This document shows, in pieces, positions 20,646-32,876 of a DNA stretch of 64,000 nt (position 1 is its first letter; every line of letters begins with the position of its first letter). This DNA is from Amorphophallus konjac. Taxonomy: Eukaryota; Streptophyta; Magnoliopsida; Alismatales; Araceae. The notes below the pieces were generated by a model that ran no database searches, was not told where the DNA came from, and was given only the letters and a program-made list of their open reading frames with translations. Both the position numbers and the translations under genes were made by a program. Location of the stretch: positions 508,876,566 to 508,940,565 of the forward strand of contig CM040121.1 in assembly GCA_022559845.1 (NCBI GenBank), read 5' to 3'.

Positions 20646-23600
20646 TGTCGCGTCTCGAGATTATGCAGTGGAACAATCGGGAACGTGAACAGTCGGCTAG
20701 TACGCCTCAAGCGAGGAATATAATCAGAGCGCTAACACATTAACACATAAGAAATGAATGCACAATTTTTGGATAAAATCCTTACTTTATTTAAATAATG
20801 ATCAAAAAGTACATAAGATACTCTTGACTCTTTGACTAACTCGACTCAATAAAAATAGAAAATTACATTGCGACTCTTGACTATTAACTAATGACAATCT
20901 AAGGCTTCGCTCCTTCTTTAATCACTCTCGGATCCATCACTCGAATAGTCTGAATCCAACCCGCTAGAATTTTCTGAAAAAGATTAAAAAGTAGGGAATG
21001 AGCACACATGCCCAGTAGATATCTTCGTATCAACATGAAGGCAATGTTTAAGTAATTAACATTTTAGCTCTCGAGTGCAAGATAAGTCATGAACATACGA
21101 TGAAACATGTGAATAAACCAAGTAACATAAGTAACCAGATATGATCAAGGTGAGGTATGAAAGTTCATGTAGATTGAGAACAAGATCAAGCAAGAATATA
21201 ATATGAATGTAATTTGACCTTTCATAAACAAGAACATACTTTTTGATAACCATAAAGGCTATGCACTAGAAAGTCATGTAACGAGAATGTACTAACAAGC
21301 ATGTAATTTCACAAGATTGTCTCGTGGATCTTCACTCGTTTATAAAAAAAGTACTCCTAGCGTAATGCGACGCTAGTGTTCATCATACCCCATGGTTTAT
21401 AGTATGTTTCCGGCTATCTGCCAAGGAGACTAGAGTGGAGCCCTTGGACACTGTCCATGCCTGCTCTTGCATCTTCAAGTTATAAATCAAGTTACTTCCA
21501 CGAGAATACAAATATGGTCAATAATGTAACAAGTTCAAACTATAGTTCCATGATAACAAATATCAGGGTAAGAATGCTTCAATTAAGAATATGAGAGTTC
21601 AAAGATTTGATTTAGAACAAGGTTATGCCATGAAGAAAAATCGGCAGCATAACGACATATTCTTTAATTTCCATAATTCATTAGGTAGCTTTGGAAACAA
21701 GGTGTTAGGTTTTAGATAATCAGAGACCATCTAGGATCATAGGAAAATCAACCTGTGGGTCAAACCTTGGGTTAATCAATACTTAGATATAAAACGGTCA
21801 TATCGGGGCCATTTTCTGGAAATAGCGGTCGTTTACTGGACCGTATGTGGATCTATGCAGTCATGACTAGACCGTTTTTAGAAACAGTTTGATGAAATGA
21901 ATGAACTGGAACCATGCGGTCAAGAAAGGGCTACTAGGCATCCTTTGCGGTCAGGTAAATGGCCGCTAAGTACCTCTGGCGGTCGTCCATAGGGCCGCTA
22001 AGGTCCAGAACTCATAAAAACACCGATAAAGTGCTTTCTAGACAATTGGGTTTTGAGGGTACAACCAGCTCGACGTCCTAGTGGGAATTCCAGGCTCGCA
22101 GAGTCTTATGGAGGCCTTGAAATAAGATCACTTAGTCCGGTGGAAGGAATATCTAACGAAGAGGATCACAAGTCTAAGATTGTTTGCTTAATGTGCAAAG
22201 TGTATCTAATGACATCGTACCGGAATATGTGCCATGTACTTAATAAAAAACTCAAGATGAGAGTGAGATCATGATAAAACAATGATCAAATCAAGACTAG
22301 ACAAGTCCATAATCCATATGAAATTTAAGATTAATACAAGAGTATATAGTTTTGGCCTAAATTTAACATAAGTTTAAAATAAGTCCAAAGGTTATAAAGA
22401 AACATGAAATCTTCTATGATGATTGATTAACATAACCAAGTACAAGAATACAATATTTAAAATACTAATTAGCTAGGCTTATCATATGATAAATAGGACT
22501 GTTCTGCATTAAGTTTAGAGTTAACAATAATACAAAACTCAGAAAATGAAAGTGGTCTTGGGAGGACAGTTTTACGGGTGCTAGCGGTCTATCGTAGGAT
22601 CGCTTAATAGGGCTTAGCGGTCTCAGGAAGACCGTTTCTTCCTGTCTACTGTAAACAGTTATAAAATTGAACTTCATGCTAATCTAAGGTAGATAGATGT
22701 ATGGTAAAACATGTCAACAGGTAAAGAAGACATGATAAAACCATATTAAAACATGGAGATGCATGGGTAGTCATGATTCAAACTAGAATTATCATTTTCG
22801 TTATTAAGGGTAGGAACTATGCATGCAGAAATAACCTAGATGCGCAGTGATAGTAAAACATTAAATACTCCGTGTGGAAAACATGAAATTTCATGAAATA
22901 AAAGGGATTTTACTCCTAACATGTTATTCTAGCCTTTTCATGAGATAACTTACCTTTGATTTGTTCCCTAGACATTGGTTTTTTTACTGGAAGTAGTCCC
23001 TAGTTCCTACACCTCCTGTGCCAAAATAGTAACTTCCCTTTGATTTGTTCCCTAGACATTGGAGTAGTCCCTAGTTCCTGCACGTCCTGTGCCAAAATAG
23101 TAACTTCCCGTCCCTCTATCTTCCGATCCTCTTGACCTAAATCCATGAAAATTGAAGGGTAGGTAGAAGATGCGAAGGGAAACAAAAAGTTCTAAAGGAC
23201 TAATTTATAAATACCTCGATTTGGGCTTCTACTTTCCAGATCGTTACTGGACCGTCGCACTAGTTCTTGTCCAGTCTGTTGCGAACCAACAACTTGCAGA
23301 GGCTCTGATTCTCCAACGACTGGGTCTTCTAGCACAAAAATTTGAGGGAAGTTAGACAAAACTAAGATGAACATAAGGTTCTAAATAACCAACCTGAGAT
23401 AGGGTTTCCTTACCTTCAAAATACGTGAGCCAACATTAGGGTTCGCATGAGTCGAAGTTAGGGTCTATTTATAGGGTTCATCTAGGGTTTAAGGGATTAG
23501 ATCGAACCTAGAGTCCCAAATTAGAGTAGAGTTAATCCTTAGAGAGTTCTAGGGAGTCTTCCATGCTAGGTATCTTCGATCTAAGGTGTTTTGATCGTCA

Positions 23601-23941
23601 AAGATCCAAGCTTTTCACATTTTCTTATATTCACGGAACTGGGGTTGCTTAGCGGTCATAGCAGGACCGCGAGGGTGGGTCTGACGGTCGCGCGATAGAT
23701 CGCCAGGCGGCGCTTAATCTGAAAATTTTAGATTTTCGTATTATCTCCTATTTATCCTCCTCATTAATGTATATATCCCATTTTAAATACGTAAATTACC
23801 TAATTTATGTTTCTATTAATGGGCATGGGTCTAAAAGTCTTGGAATTGGGTCTTTGGACCCATTTGAGTTGGGCTTAGCCCTTTGGTAAATATAGGGTCT
23901 TTTAATCCCAGAAAATTCTTAGAAAATTCTCGGGTGTTACA
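20646..23941 (-). repeat. 5' LTR of the Tekay-like element (3296 bp)
   Basis: On the minus strand it begins TGTAACACCCGAG (23941) and ends CGCGACA (20646). It contains scattered GCGGTC...GACCGC pairs at about 21780-22005, 22560-22640 and 23645-23710. Part of it is repeated at 13159-14293, and a related LTR is present at 55795-64000. Confidence 0.88.
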
Positions 23942-24412
23942 TGTTTTCTTCTACAACCACATTCTTCTTCTTAAAGACCCGGTAGATGATATCTTGTGAT
24001 GCTCATCGTTAAAAACATCGTTCAATCAATTTAAAAAAATCAAACTCTTTTATAAAAATATGAGAATATAATGGAGAGTCCGAGTCAATCTACGGAGAGG
24101 TTGAGAATTTTAAATTGAAAAAAAGTTGATGGTTGTTTCTTTTATGATTTTGAAATTAAGAAAACATAAAAAATAAAACTATCTAATGAAGTTGAAAACA
24201 CCTATAACCATGCACCTAACTTTGAAAGTTAAGAGAGAGAGAGTAGGGGAAGAAGAAGGAAAAGAGAGGGATGGGAGAGTGAAATCTTGAGAGAGAAACC
24301 AACTATTTTTATTACTTTAAAGAGAAAGTTTACAAGATGACGAGGCAAGATTACAACTAGTGTAAGGAAATAAAATCTAACTATATTCTAGAAATAAGAA
24401 CACAAGAGCCTG
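23942..24412. other. Unassigned A/T-rich sequence between elements
   Basis: No ORF, repeat or retroelement motif is recognised in these 471 bases. A short GAGAGA-rich stretch lies near 24234. This may be older host sequence or an unrecognised element fragment. Confidence 0.5.
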
Positions 24413-27400
24413 TGTAACGCCCCAAGATCTAAACCCCAAGACTTGGGTTTTTTTTTCCATCAGACCTCGAGACATTACTTTGTACGTATCGCGGAAGCAC
24501 AATATATAAACATGCATACATTCTCATGTGAAAGAGGAACCACAATTACAGGAAATGTAAATATCATTCCAACCATTCATAACTTTCAAAGAAGAGTACA
24601 TGTCCATTGTTCTAAAATAAACATAAGTCCACACATGCTAACAACCCCATAACCATACATATAGGAGAGATAATCATCCGTAGCCTACCCAGAAGAAGTA
24701 TAGACTAGCACTACTCCTCGGCCGCAGCCTCATCCTCGACTTCTTCCACTATGTCTCCTGAAAACGTGTGTCACAAAGGGGTGAGTGTGACGCTCAGTAG
24801 GCAGCCTAAACAAACCAGGGTTAATTCGCATCTATATAACTAAATTATATACATAATTCAGATGTTAATAATAGCAAAATCCATTCATTACCATCTACTT
24901 AAAATAACTCATATGGGGAAAATACATATTCTTTAACTAACATATAAGGTACCCATGCATGGAACAAAAACCACAGTGAATGGGCAGTTACACTTTATCA
25001 CATTTTCATAATTTCACATTTTTGTAATTCATGGAACCAAACAGCTGTCGTAAACACAGGAGGCCCACACACAAACGAATGAACGAAAGAGTACTGCACA
25101 GACCCGAGTGCGAACTCCCACCTAGATTCAAGAGGCCCCCAACAAGGGCCGCCCCATAAAGGGACCGAAGTCTGAGTCATAGGAAATTTAATTCCAGCGG
25201 CCCACAGCAAGGACCGCCCTACAAAGGGACCGAAGTCTAAATTTTGATTCCAGAGGCCCACAGTAAGGACCACCCCACAAAGGGACCGAAGTCTGAATTC
25301 TGATTCCAAGGCCGTCCCATAAAGGGACCTAAGTCCTATCTCACCGAATGCTGTTGTTTCCATTCATAACATTCATATCGTATTCGCATTCACATTCATA
25401 TGCATTTTTACAAATATTAGCATGATACTTTATCATAGAAAGCATGCTTCTAAATGGTTTAAGTGGACAAATCACAATCATATGCTTATTTGTTGTGGAA
25501 TCGAACATGATCAGGTTATCGAATAAAAGAGGACAAGTTTATTTCTAGATTACACATGCGTAGAAAATAAGTCATAACCACAAGTGCAAAATTTTTGTGA
25601 GCATAAAATTTTTACTGTGGGTTACTAACTTATCCTTCTACCATTTCCTAAATTTTTAGATTTTTCTAAATTAATATGACCTCTCAAAACTCTCTTTTTC
25701 CATGTTTCTGAAATTGGGGACAGAGTCCCAAGGTGTCGACCTGTCCAAAGGAAGTGTCGCCCTGTCAACCCTACACATGCATGAAAATGAACCATAACTA
25801 CAAGTGCAAAATTTTTGTGAACTTGAAATTTTACAGTGAGTTACTAACTTAGTCTTCCATCATTTTCTTATTTTTTAGACTTTTCTGAATTAAAATGACC
25901 TCTCAAAACCCCCTTTTTCTAAGTTTCTAGAAGTTGGTCCAGAGTTCTCAAAGTGTCGACACGTCCATTGGAAGTGTCAACACTCCCAGCAGATTTCAAA
26001 GCGGCAGTGTCGACACATCCATTAGAAGTGTCGACACATCCATGGGCAGTGTCAACACATCCATGGGCAGTGTCTGCACTCCCAGCAATTTCTAAAGGGC
26101 AGTGTCGACACATTCAGTGGAAGTGTCGACACATCCATTGAATTTTTAGTTAAAACTTCGAGAAACCTCACAAAAACACATAACTTGATGGAAAAACCAG
26201 AAAATAAACATGGTACTCAATCCCACATACCCTTAATCCCTCTTTAGCATATAGAAACTACTTTGAAATCATTTTAATGCATCATTGACCCCTAAGATTT
26301 GAGGATAGGTGCCTACCTTCGAAATGATAAACCGACGATCCGGGGATGATATCCACACCCCAAATCCTCCTAAAGCTTTTCCCCCCTCGACTCAGGGGCG
26401 CTGCAGGATCATCCTCCACACGCCAGATCGATCACCCACGCACCGGATTGTCTGCCCACGAACCGGATGGTCCGCCCACGAAGAGATGGGGTCCCTCACT
26501 CTCTTCTCACATAAGAAAGCTAGAATGTGGTTTAGGGTTGATGGGAATGGTTGCTAAAGGTTTAACACCCTTAAAACCCACCTCCTTATATAGTTTTCAA
26601 GCCTTCCAAGGGTTTACCCACATCCCTCAAGGCTCCAACCAGCTCCAAGGTCGCAAGTTTGAAGAGGAATTCATGCTAATCACCTCTTCGGATTTGAACA
26701 TGTGTGACCTTTCGACCTCCGGTCATAAACTCTGTTGGACGCGCTCGTCCGTCAAGATTCAGGCTAGGACGTCTTCAGATAAAATCAAGAGGACTTCTTG
26801 ATATAAATTTTGGTCATAGTTGCATTGAATTTCATTGCTTCTATCATGAGTTATGATTTTTTAAATATTAACATTTATTCTCCCTCATTCCAGTCGTGAC
26901 CATTCGGTAGCCCGAGGTAATCTAGGTATAGCTCTAGCATCCAGGCATTATTTGGCCTCAACCTCAATAGAGAAGTTGTATATAACACCCCATTCAAAAT
27001 TATGGCTATGGTGTCAGGTCTTTTCATCAACTAAAGACAAAGTTATGATTTTTCCTTTAATTACGTGTGAATTTGCCCAACAATCACATCTCTTTGTGAT
27101 AGCTGGCAGTAAAAGACTTAGAACCTTGGGGTCTGATGCGAATTGGGTTTCCACCTCAACAGAAGAGTTTGGGTCAAAGATCCAATCTTTCTAATGGGCC
27201 AAGATTCATCTCATTTTGGTTGACTGTGGGCCAAGATATCTTTATTTTAATGGGTGACCATTTTTCTGTAACTGTTTCGACCTATCTTCATAAACTCCCT
27301 CTTAACTCTTATTAGGCTTGTTTTCCAGAAGTTATACTCTTCAATCAAAGTTGTTCCTTACCCAATGGTCATTGCGTGGGCTTTGGTTTCACCTAATTCT

Positions 27401-27527
27401 GACCTCCCTACATTAAGTTACGAATTTCCCAATGATCCTTCAATAATCTATCTAAATTTCTAGGTCATTGAGTTCATGGGCCCGAATTGTACTCGATTGG
27501 GCCAGTTCCCAATTGGTGGTCATAACA
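24413..27527 (-). repeat. 3' LTR of element A (3115 bp)
   Basis: On the minus strand it starts TGTTATGACCACC (27527) and ends GGGGCGTTACA (24413). Inside lie a three- to four-unit repeat built on GGACCGCCCYACAAAGGGACC (25125-25345) and an array of TGTCGACAC motifs (25960-26145). It is collinear, in reverse, with the LTR at 29568-32012. Confidence 0.87.
25960..26145. repeat. TGTCGACAC motif array in LTR A
   Basis: Units of 20-50 bp contain GTGTCGACACATCCATTGG or close variants, about ten copies. TGTCGACA is a perfect palindrome. A longer version of the same array lies at 30170-30510 in inverted orientation. Confidence 0.8.
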
Positions 27528-27529
27528 TC

Positions 27530-29561
27530 CTCTCCCCCTTAAAAATGATTTCGTCCTTGAAATTGACTTGAGAAATTTCTTCAAAAAGGAAAGTTTTACT
27601 CACCGAACAGTTGAGGGTATTCCTGACGCATCTTGTCCTCCGGCTCCCAAGTTGCTTCTTCGGAATGAGAATTCCTCCATAATACCTTCACTAGCCAGAT
27701 GCTTTTATTTCTCAATACCTGTTCCTTCCAGTCTATGATCTTGCTGGGCTGCTCCACATAAGATAAGTCTGCTCGAACCTCCAGGGGCTCGTACTCTATA
27801 ACATGCGAGGTATCTGGGATGTACTTCCTGAGCATAGAGACGTGAAAGACCGGATGTACATGTGATAGAGCAGGCGGAAGTGCAAGTTGATAAGCCACCT
27901 CGCCAATCCTTTGCAGAATCTCGAAAGGTCCGATATATCTAGGACTGAGCTTGCCCCTCCTTCTGAACTGCATGACTCCCTTGGTAGGAGACACCTTTAG
28001 GGACACATGGTCGCCTTCCGCAAATGTTAACTCTCTCCGTCGATGGTCTGCATAACTTTTCTGACGGCTCTGGGCTGTGGGGAGTTGTTGCCTTATCATA
28101 GATATCTTCTCTGAGCAGTCCTGTACCAACTGTGGTCCGAATAGCTATTTTTCTCCAGTTTCATACCAACACATCGGTGATCTACATGGCCGCCCGTAGA
28201 GTGCTTCATAAAGTGCCATTTCGATGGCGGAATGGTAACTATTGTTGTATGCAAATTCTATCAAGGGTAAATGATTGTCCCAATTCCCCCTCCATTCAAT
28301 ACTACATGCCCTCAGCATATCTTCTAGAGTCTGGATAGTGCGCTCAGATTGCCCATCGGTCTGAGGATGAAATGCCGAGCTGAGCCGTAATTCTGTCCCC
28401 ATAGCTTTCTATAAACTCTTCTAGAAGCTTGCTGTGAATTGGGGGTCCCGATCAGAGATGATAGATAAGGGTGCACCATGTAATCGAATGATCTCAGCGA
28501 TAAACAGTTTCGCTAGGGATTCGATTGGAGTCTGCTTGTTGACGGGCAGAAAGTGTGCAGTCTTGGTGAATCTGTCCACAATCACTCATATGGTATCATA
28601 CTTCCTCCTAGTCATGGGTAGACTAGCCACAAAGTGCATGGTGATTTGTTCCCATTTCAATTATGCCATGTCAATGGTCTGGAGAGGTCCACCAGGTCTT
28701 TGATGCTCTATCTTCATCTGCTGGCAAGTGAGGCATTTGGACGCGAACTCCGCTATGTCTCGCTTCATTCTTGGCCACCAATACATCCTCTTCATGTCTT
28801 GAAACATCTTGGTGCTTCCGGGATAGATGGAGAACTTTGATCTGTGAGCTTCCTGCATCAACTCCCTTTTCAATTCCACATCATCTCGTACACAGATCCT
28901 CTCTTGGAACATGATCAGCCCATCGACTCCCACATGGAAGTCCTTATTGTTCAATAGTTTCTGCAATGCCATATCCTGCTTTTGCACCTCGGCAATTATG
29001 CCTAAGTACGTAGGCCTAGCTGACAACTCAGCCAAGAGACCGAATTGCTTCATTTTCTTGGGTCGCGATTCAATCACACCCTCCATCATATTCCATTCTT
29101 GATGCAAGCTCAACGCCATCAATTTACGGCTGAGAGCATCTGCCACTACATTCGCCTTACCTGGATGGTACTGTAAGGCGAAGTCATAGTCTTTCAATAG
29201 TTCGACCCACCTTTGCCTCAAATTGAGTTCCTTCTGAGTGAATATATATTTGAGGCTCTGATGGTCGGTGAAGACCTCAAACCGAACTCCATATAAATAG
29301 TATCTCAAGATGCGCAAAGCATGAACCACTGCTGCCATTTCAAGGTCATGAGTGGAGTAATTCTTCTCATGGTCTTTCAACTATCTCGAGGCATAGGCAA
29401 TCACTCGGCCATTCTACATTAGTACAAAGTCGAGGCCGATCCTAGAGGCATCTGTATAAATAGTGAAGCCGTCATTCCCTTGGGGAAGTGCCAACACTGG
29501 GGATGAAGTCAACTTTTCCTTGAGCATCTGAAAACTATCTTCACACTCCTCTGACCACTAT
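27530..29561 (-). pseudogene. pol: Element A pol: RNase H, integrase, chromodomain
   Basis: Read right to left: the tail of RT (EECEDSFQMLKEKL); RNase H with [25 protein letters not shown] and [11 protein letters not shown] (28661-29380 and just upstream); the integrase zinc region with [16 protein letters not shown]; integrase fragments with [20 protein letters not shown] (28145-28402); and the C-terminus with FHVSMLRKYIPD and a chromodomain containing VKVLWRNSHSEEATWEPE (27596-28129). Stops occur near 29385 and 29430, and the frame breaks between 28660 and 28400 and at 28130. The tract TAAGGGGGAGAGGA follows about 55 bp after the stop. Confidence 0.9.
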
Positions 29562-30169
29562 CATAAACTCCAACAGAGTTTATGACCAGAGGTTGAAAGG
29601 TCACACCTGTTCAAATCCGAAGAGGTGATTAGCATTAACTCCTCTTCAAACCTGTGACCTTGGAGCTGGTTGGAGCCTTGAGGGACATGGGTAAACCCTT
29701 GGGAGGCTTGAAAACTATATAAGGAGGTGGGTTTTAAGGGTGGTAAACGTTTAGCAACCATTCCCATCAACCCCCACCACCTTATAGCTTTCTTATGTGA
29801 GAAGAGAGTGAGGGACCCCGTCTCTTCGTGGGCGAATCATCCGGTTCCTGGGCGGACAATCTAGTGCATGGGTGGTCAATCCGGCGCGTGGAGGACGATC
29901 CTACAATGCCCCTGGGTCGAGGGGGGAAAAGCTTTAGGAGGATTTGGGGTGTGGATATCATCCCCGGATCATCGGTTTATCATTTTGAAGGTAGGCACCA
30001 ATCCTCAAATCTTAGGGGTCAATGATGCATTAAAACAATTTCAAAGTAGTTTCTATATGCTAAAGAGGGATTAAGGGTATGTGGGATTGACTACCATGTT
30101 TATTTTCTAATTTTTCCATCAAGTTATGTGTTTTTGTGAGGTTTCTCGGAGTTTTAACTAAAAATACAA

Positions 30170-30510
30170 TGGATGTGTCGACACTTCTAATGGATGTGTC
30201 GACACTGCCCTTTAGAAACTGTTGGGAGTACTGACACTGCCCATGGATGTGCTGACACTGCCCATGAACGTGCTGACACTGCCCATGGATGTGTCGACAC
30301 TTCCAATGGATGTGTCGACACTGCCCCTTTGAAATCTGCTGGGAGTGTTGACACTTCCAATGAATGTGTCGACACTTCCCATAGATGTGTCAACACTGCC
30401 CCTTTGAAATTTGATGGGAGTGTTGACACTTCCAATGGGTGTGTCGACACTGCCCCTTTGAAACCTGCTGCGAGTGTTGACACTTCCAATGGATGTGTCG
30501 ACACTTTCAG
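30170..30510. repeat. TGTCGACAC motif array in LTR B (5')
   Basis: About 18 variants of GGATGTGTCGACACTKCC occur in 340 bp, with longer spacers such as CCTTTGAAATCTGCTGGGAG repeated. The short proteins read across it on either strand are repeat artefacts. Confidence 0.82.
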
Positions 30511-31114
30511 AACTCTAGACCAACTTTCACAAACTAAGAAAAAAGGGAGTTTTGAGAGGTCATTTTAATTCAGAAAAATCTGAAAAATTAGAAAATGGTG
30601 GAAGACTAAGTTAGTAACTCACTGTAAAAGTTTTAGGTTCACAGAAATTCTGCACTTGTAGTTATGGTTCATTTTCTATGCATGTGTAGGGTTAGCATGG
30701 CGACACTTCCATTGGACAGGTCGACACCGTGGGACTCTGTCCCCAATTTCTAGAAACATGGAAAAAGAGAGTTTTGAGATGTCATATTAATTCAGAAAAT
30801 TCTAAAAAAATAGAAAATGGTAGAAGGATAAGTTAGTAACCCACAGTAAAAATTTCATGCTCACAAAAATTCTACACTTGTGGTTATGATTTGTTTTCTA
30901 CGCATGCGTAATCTAGAAATAAACTTGTCCTCTTTTATTCGATAACCTGATCATGTTCAGTTCCACAACAAATAAGCTTATGATTGTGATTTGTCCACTT
31001 AAAACATTTAGAAGCATGCTTGCTATGATAAAGTAGCATGCTAGTATTTGTAAAAATACGTATGAATGTGAATCTGAATATGATATGAATGTTATGAATG
31101 GAAATAACAGTATT

Positions 31115-31275
31115 TGGTGAGATAGGACTTCGGTCCCTTTGTGGGACGGCCCTAGAATCACAATTCAGACTTCGGTCCCTTTGTGGGGCGGTCCTTGCTG
31201 TGGGCCTCTGGAATTAAATTTCATATGACTAAGACTTCGATCCCTTTCTGGGGCGGCCCTTGCTAGGGGCCACAA
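31115..31275 (+). repeat. GACTTCGGTCCCTTTGTGGG repeats
   Basis: Three units of about 50-60 bp contain GACTTCGGTCCCTTTGTGGG followed by CGGYCCTTGCTGTGGGCC. The same block occurs inverted at 25125-25345 and degenerate at 35525-35715, so it is a regular part of this LTR family. Confidence 0.75.
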
Positions 31276-32015
31276 GAATCTAGGTGGGAGTTCGCTCTCG
31301 GGTCTACGCAGTACCCTTTCGTTCGTTCGTTCGTTTGTGTGTGTGGGGCCACCTGTGTTATGGTAGCTATTTGTTTCCAAGAATAACAGAATTGTGAAAA
31401 TGTGAAAATGTGAAAAGGTGATAATATGTAAACTGCTCATTCACCATGGTTTTAACGCATGCATGGGTACCTTATATGTTAGTTGAAGATTATGTATTTT
31501 ACTCATATGAGTTTTTTTAAGTAGATGATAATGAATGGATTATGCTATTATTAACATCTAAATTGTGTATATAATTTAGCTATATAGATGCCAGTTAACC
31601 CCGATTTGTTTAGGCTGCCTACTGAGCGTCACACTCACCCCTTGTGACACACGTTCTCAGGGGACATAGAAAAGGAGGTTAAGGAGGAGGCTACAACTGA
31701 GGAGTAGTGTTAGTTCATAGTTCGTCTGGGTATCCTATGGATGAATGTCTCTCTTATATGTATGGTTATGGGGAGGTGAGCCTATGCGGACTCATGTTCA
31801 ATCTGGAACAATGTAAATATACTCTCTTTGGAAATTATGAATGGTTGAAATGCTAATTACATTTCGTGTAATTGTGGTTTCTCTCTCTCATGCGAGTGTA
31901 TGCATGTTCGTATAATTGTGCTTCCACGATACGTGCGAAGTAATGTCTCGAGGTCCGATGGATGAAAAAAAATAATACCCATAAATTGGGGATCGGATCT
32001 CGGGGCGTTACAGAG

Positions 32016-32032
32016 TGGTATCAGAGCACGGG
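32016..32032 (+). promoter_or_regulatory. Primer-binding site of element B
   Basis: TGGTATCAGAGCACGGG, complementary to the 3' end of initiator Met tRNA, lies three bases after the LTR end. Confidence 0.92.
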
Positions 32033-32239
32033 AGATAAACCATGGGTACAACCATTCCAATTGCCCAAGTAGTAGAAGGAGAGGCAGGCTAGAGTGAACA
32101 AGGGTAGAAGCATATTTAGACCCCATTTCAAACAAACAAACCCCCATTGGCAATAACTGAAACCATAAGGATTTTAGGGACATATTAATTTGGGTTCTAA
32201 TGAATACCTATATATAGGTCCACTAAGGAGCAGAAGACG

Positions 32240-32512
32240 ATGGGCAAGAGGCCTAGGCGGGCAGAAGGGAGGCAGGACAAGAAAAAGGTGGCTCGTCAGG
32301 AGCTGGTACAAAGGAACATGCTGGGGGTTCCATTATGTGTCCATTGTAAACGCATCCATCCGGGGCAGGAGTGCTGGAGGACAAAGGGCAAGCGCTATGG
32401 ATGCGGTGAGGTTGGTCATATTGCGAGGAAATGCCCTAAGAAGACTCAGCAAAAGCCAGTACCATCGCGGGAGAGGATTCGACATAGAGGGCGAGTTTAT
32501 ACACTAATGTAA
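32240..32512 (+). pseudogene. gag: Element B gag fragment with zinc knuckle
   Basis: A 90-residue ORF starts with a Lys/Arg-rich region and contains CVHCKRIHPGQEC, the Cys/His block that precedes the knuckle in many chromovirus gags. Next comes YGCGEVGHIARKC, a CCHC knuckle whose first Cys position is Arg. It then ends in Gln/Arg-rich sequence. No capsid part precedes it, and no protease follows before the polypurine tract, so a large deletion removed most of the interior. Confidence 0.72.
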
Positions 32513-32864
32513 AAGGAGGCAGACAATACCCCTACCGTGACTGAAGGTACGGAGCAATGACCCATTTTAGTTTGCGAGTCGCATAACAAGCTGAACCTTC
32601 GAATGTAACTGATAAAAACCCTAAAAGCATACACTGTGTGGCATAAGTTGTAGGTTACAATTATTTTAAGTAAGATGATATTTAATGAGCCCTTGAAACA
32701 TAGCTTGTGCTTTACACGTGTAAGCTTCTTCTCCATGACAGAAGAAGGTCAACTGATCATTGATGACTGGATTAGGAAGAATGACAAGCAAGCTTAAACC
32801 ATCTGCCTGGTGAAGATTTTATGGAGAAATTTCTCAAGTCAATTTCGAGGATAAAATTTATTTT

Positions 32865-32876
32865 AAGGGGAGAGGA
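32865..32876 (+). promoter_or_regulatory. Polypurine tract of element B
   Basis: AAGGGGAGAGGA sits directly before the LTR start TGTTATGACC. The preceding TCAATTTCGAGGATAAAATT is the common chromovirus sequence before the tract. Confidence 0.88.

Larger units (their letters stand above)
13159..23941 (-). mobile_element. Tekay-like chromodomain Ty3/gypsy element
   Basis: On the minus strand the order is 5' LTR (20646-23941), primer-binding site TGGTATCAGAGC, gag with zinc knuckles, protease, RT, RNase H, integrase with chromodomain, and a truncated 3' LTR (13159-14293). RT before integrase is the gypsy order; the chromodomain and the LTR start TGTAACACCCG are typical of Tekay/Del chromoviruses. 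A small LTR element (16441-18094) is inserted in RT. Stops and frameshifts occur throughout. Confidence 0.9.
24413..29561 (-). mobile_element. Chromodomain Ty3/gypsy element A, 5' truncated
   Basis: This minus-strand element keeps its 3' LTR (24413-27527), a polypurine tract (27528-27540) and the 3' half of pol. Gag, protease, most of RT and the 5' LTR are gone. At 29561 the RT sequence stops and joins an LTR of the opposite orientation (element B). Confidence 0.87.
29568..32012 (+). repeat. 5' LTR of element B, 5' truncated
   Basis: It starts within the LTR at TCCAACAGAGTTTATGACC and ends GGGGCGTTACA, three bases before the primer-binding site. About 600 bp of the LTR start are missing relative to the 3' LTR. 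It carries a TGTCGACAC array (30170-30510), unlike the 3' LTR. Confidence 0.85.

Noticed and set aside
30187..30568. Repetitive ORFs of 105 and 124 residues on both strands
   Set aside because: They are read-through of the TGTCGACAC array in the LTR and appear equally on both strands.
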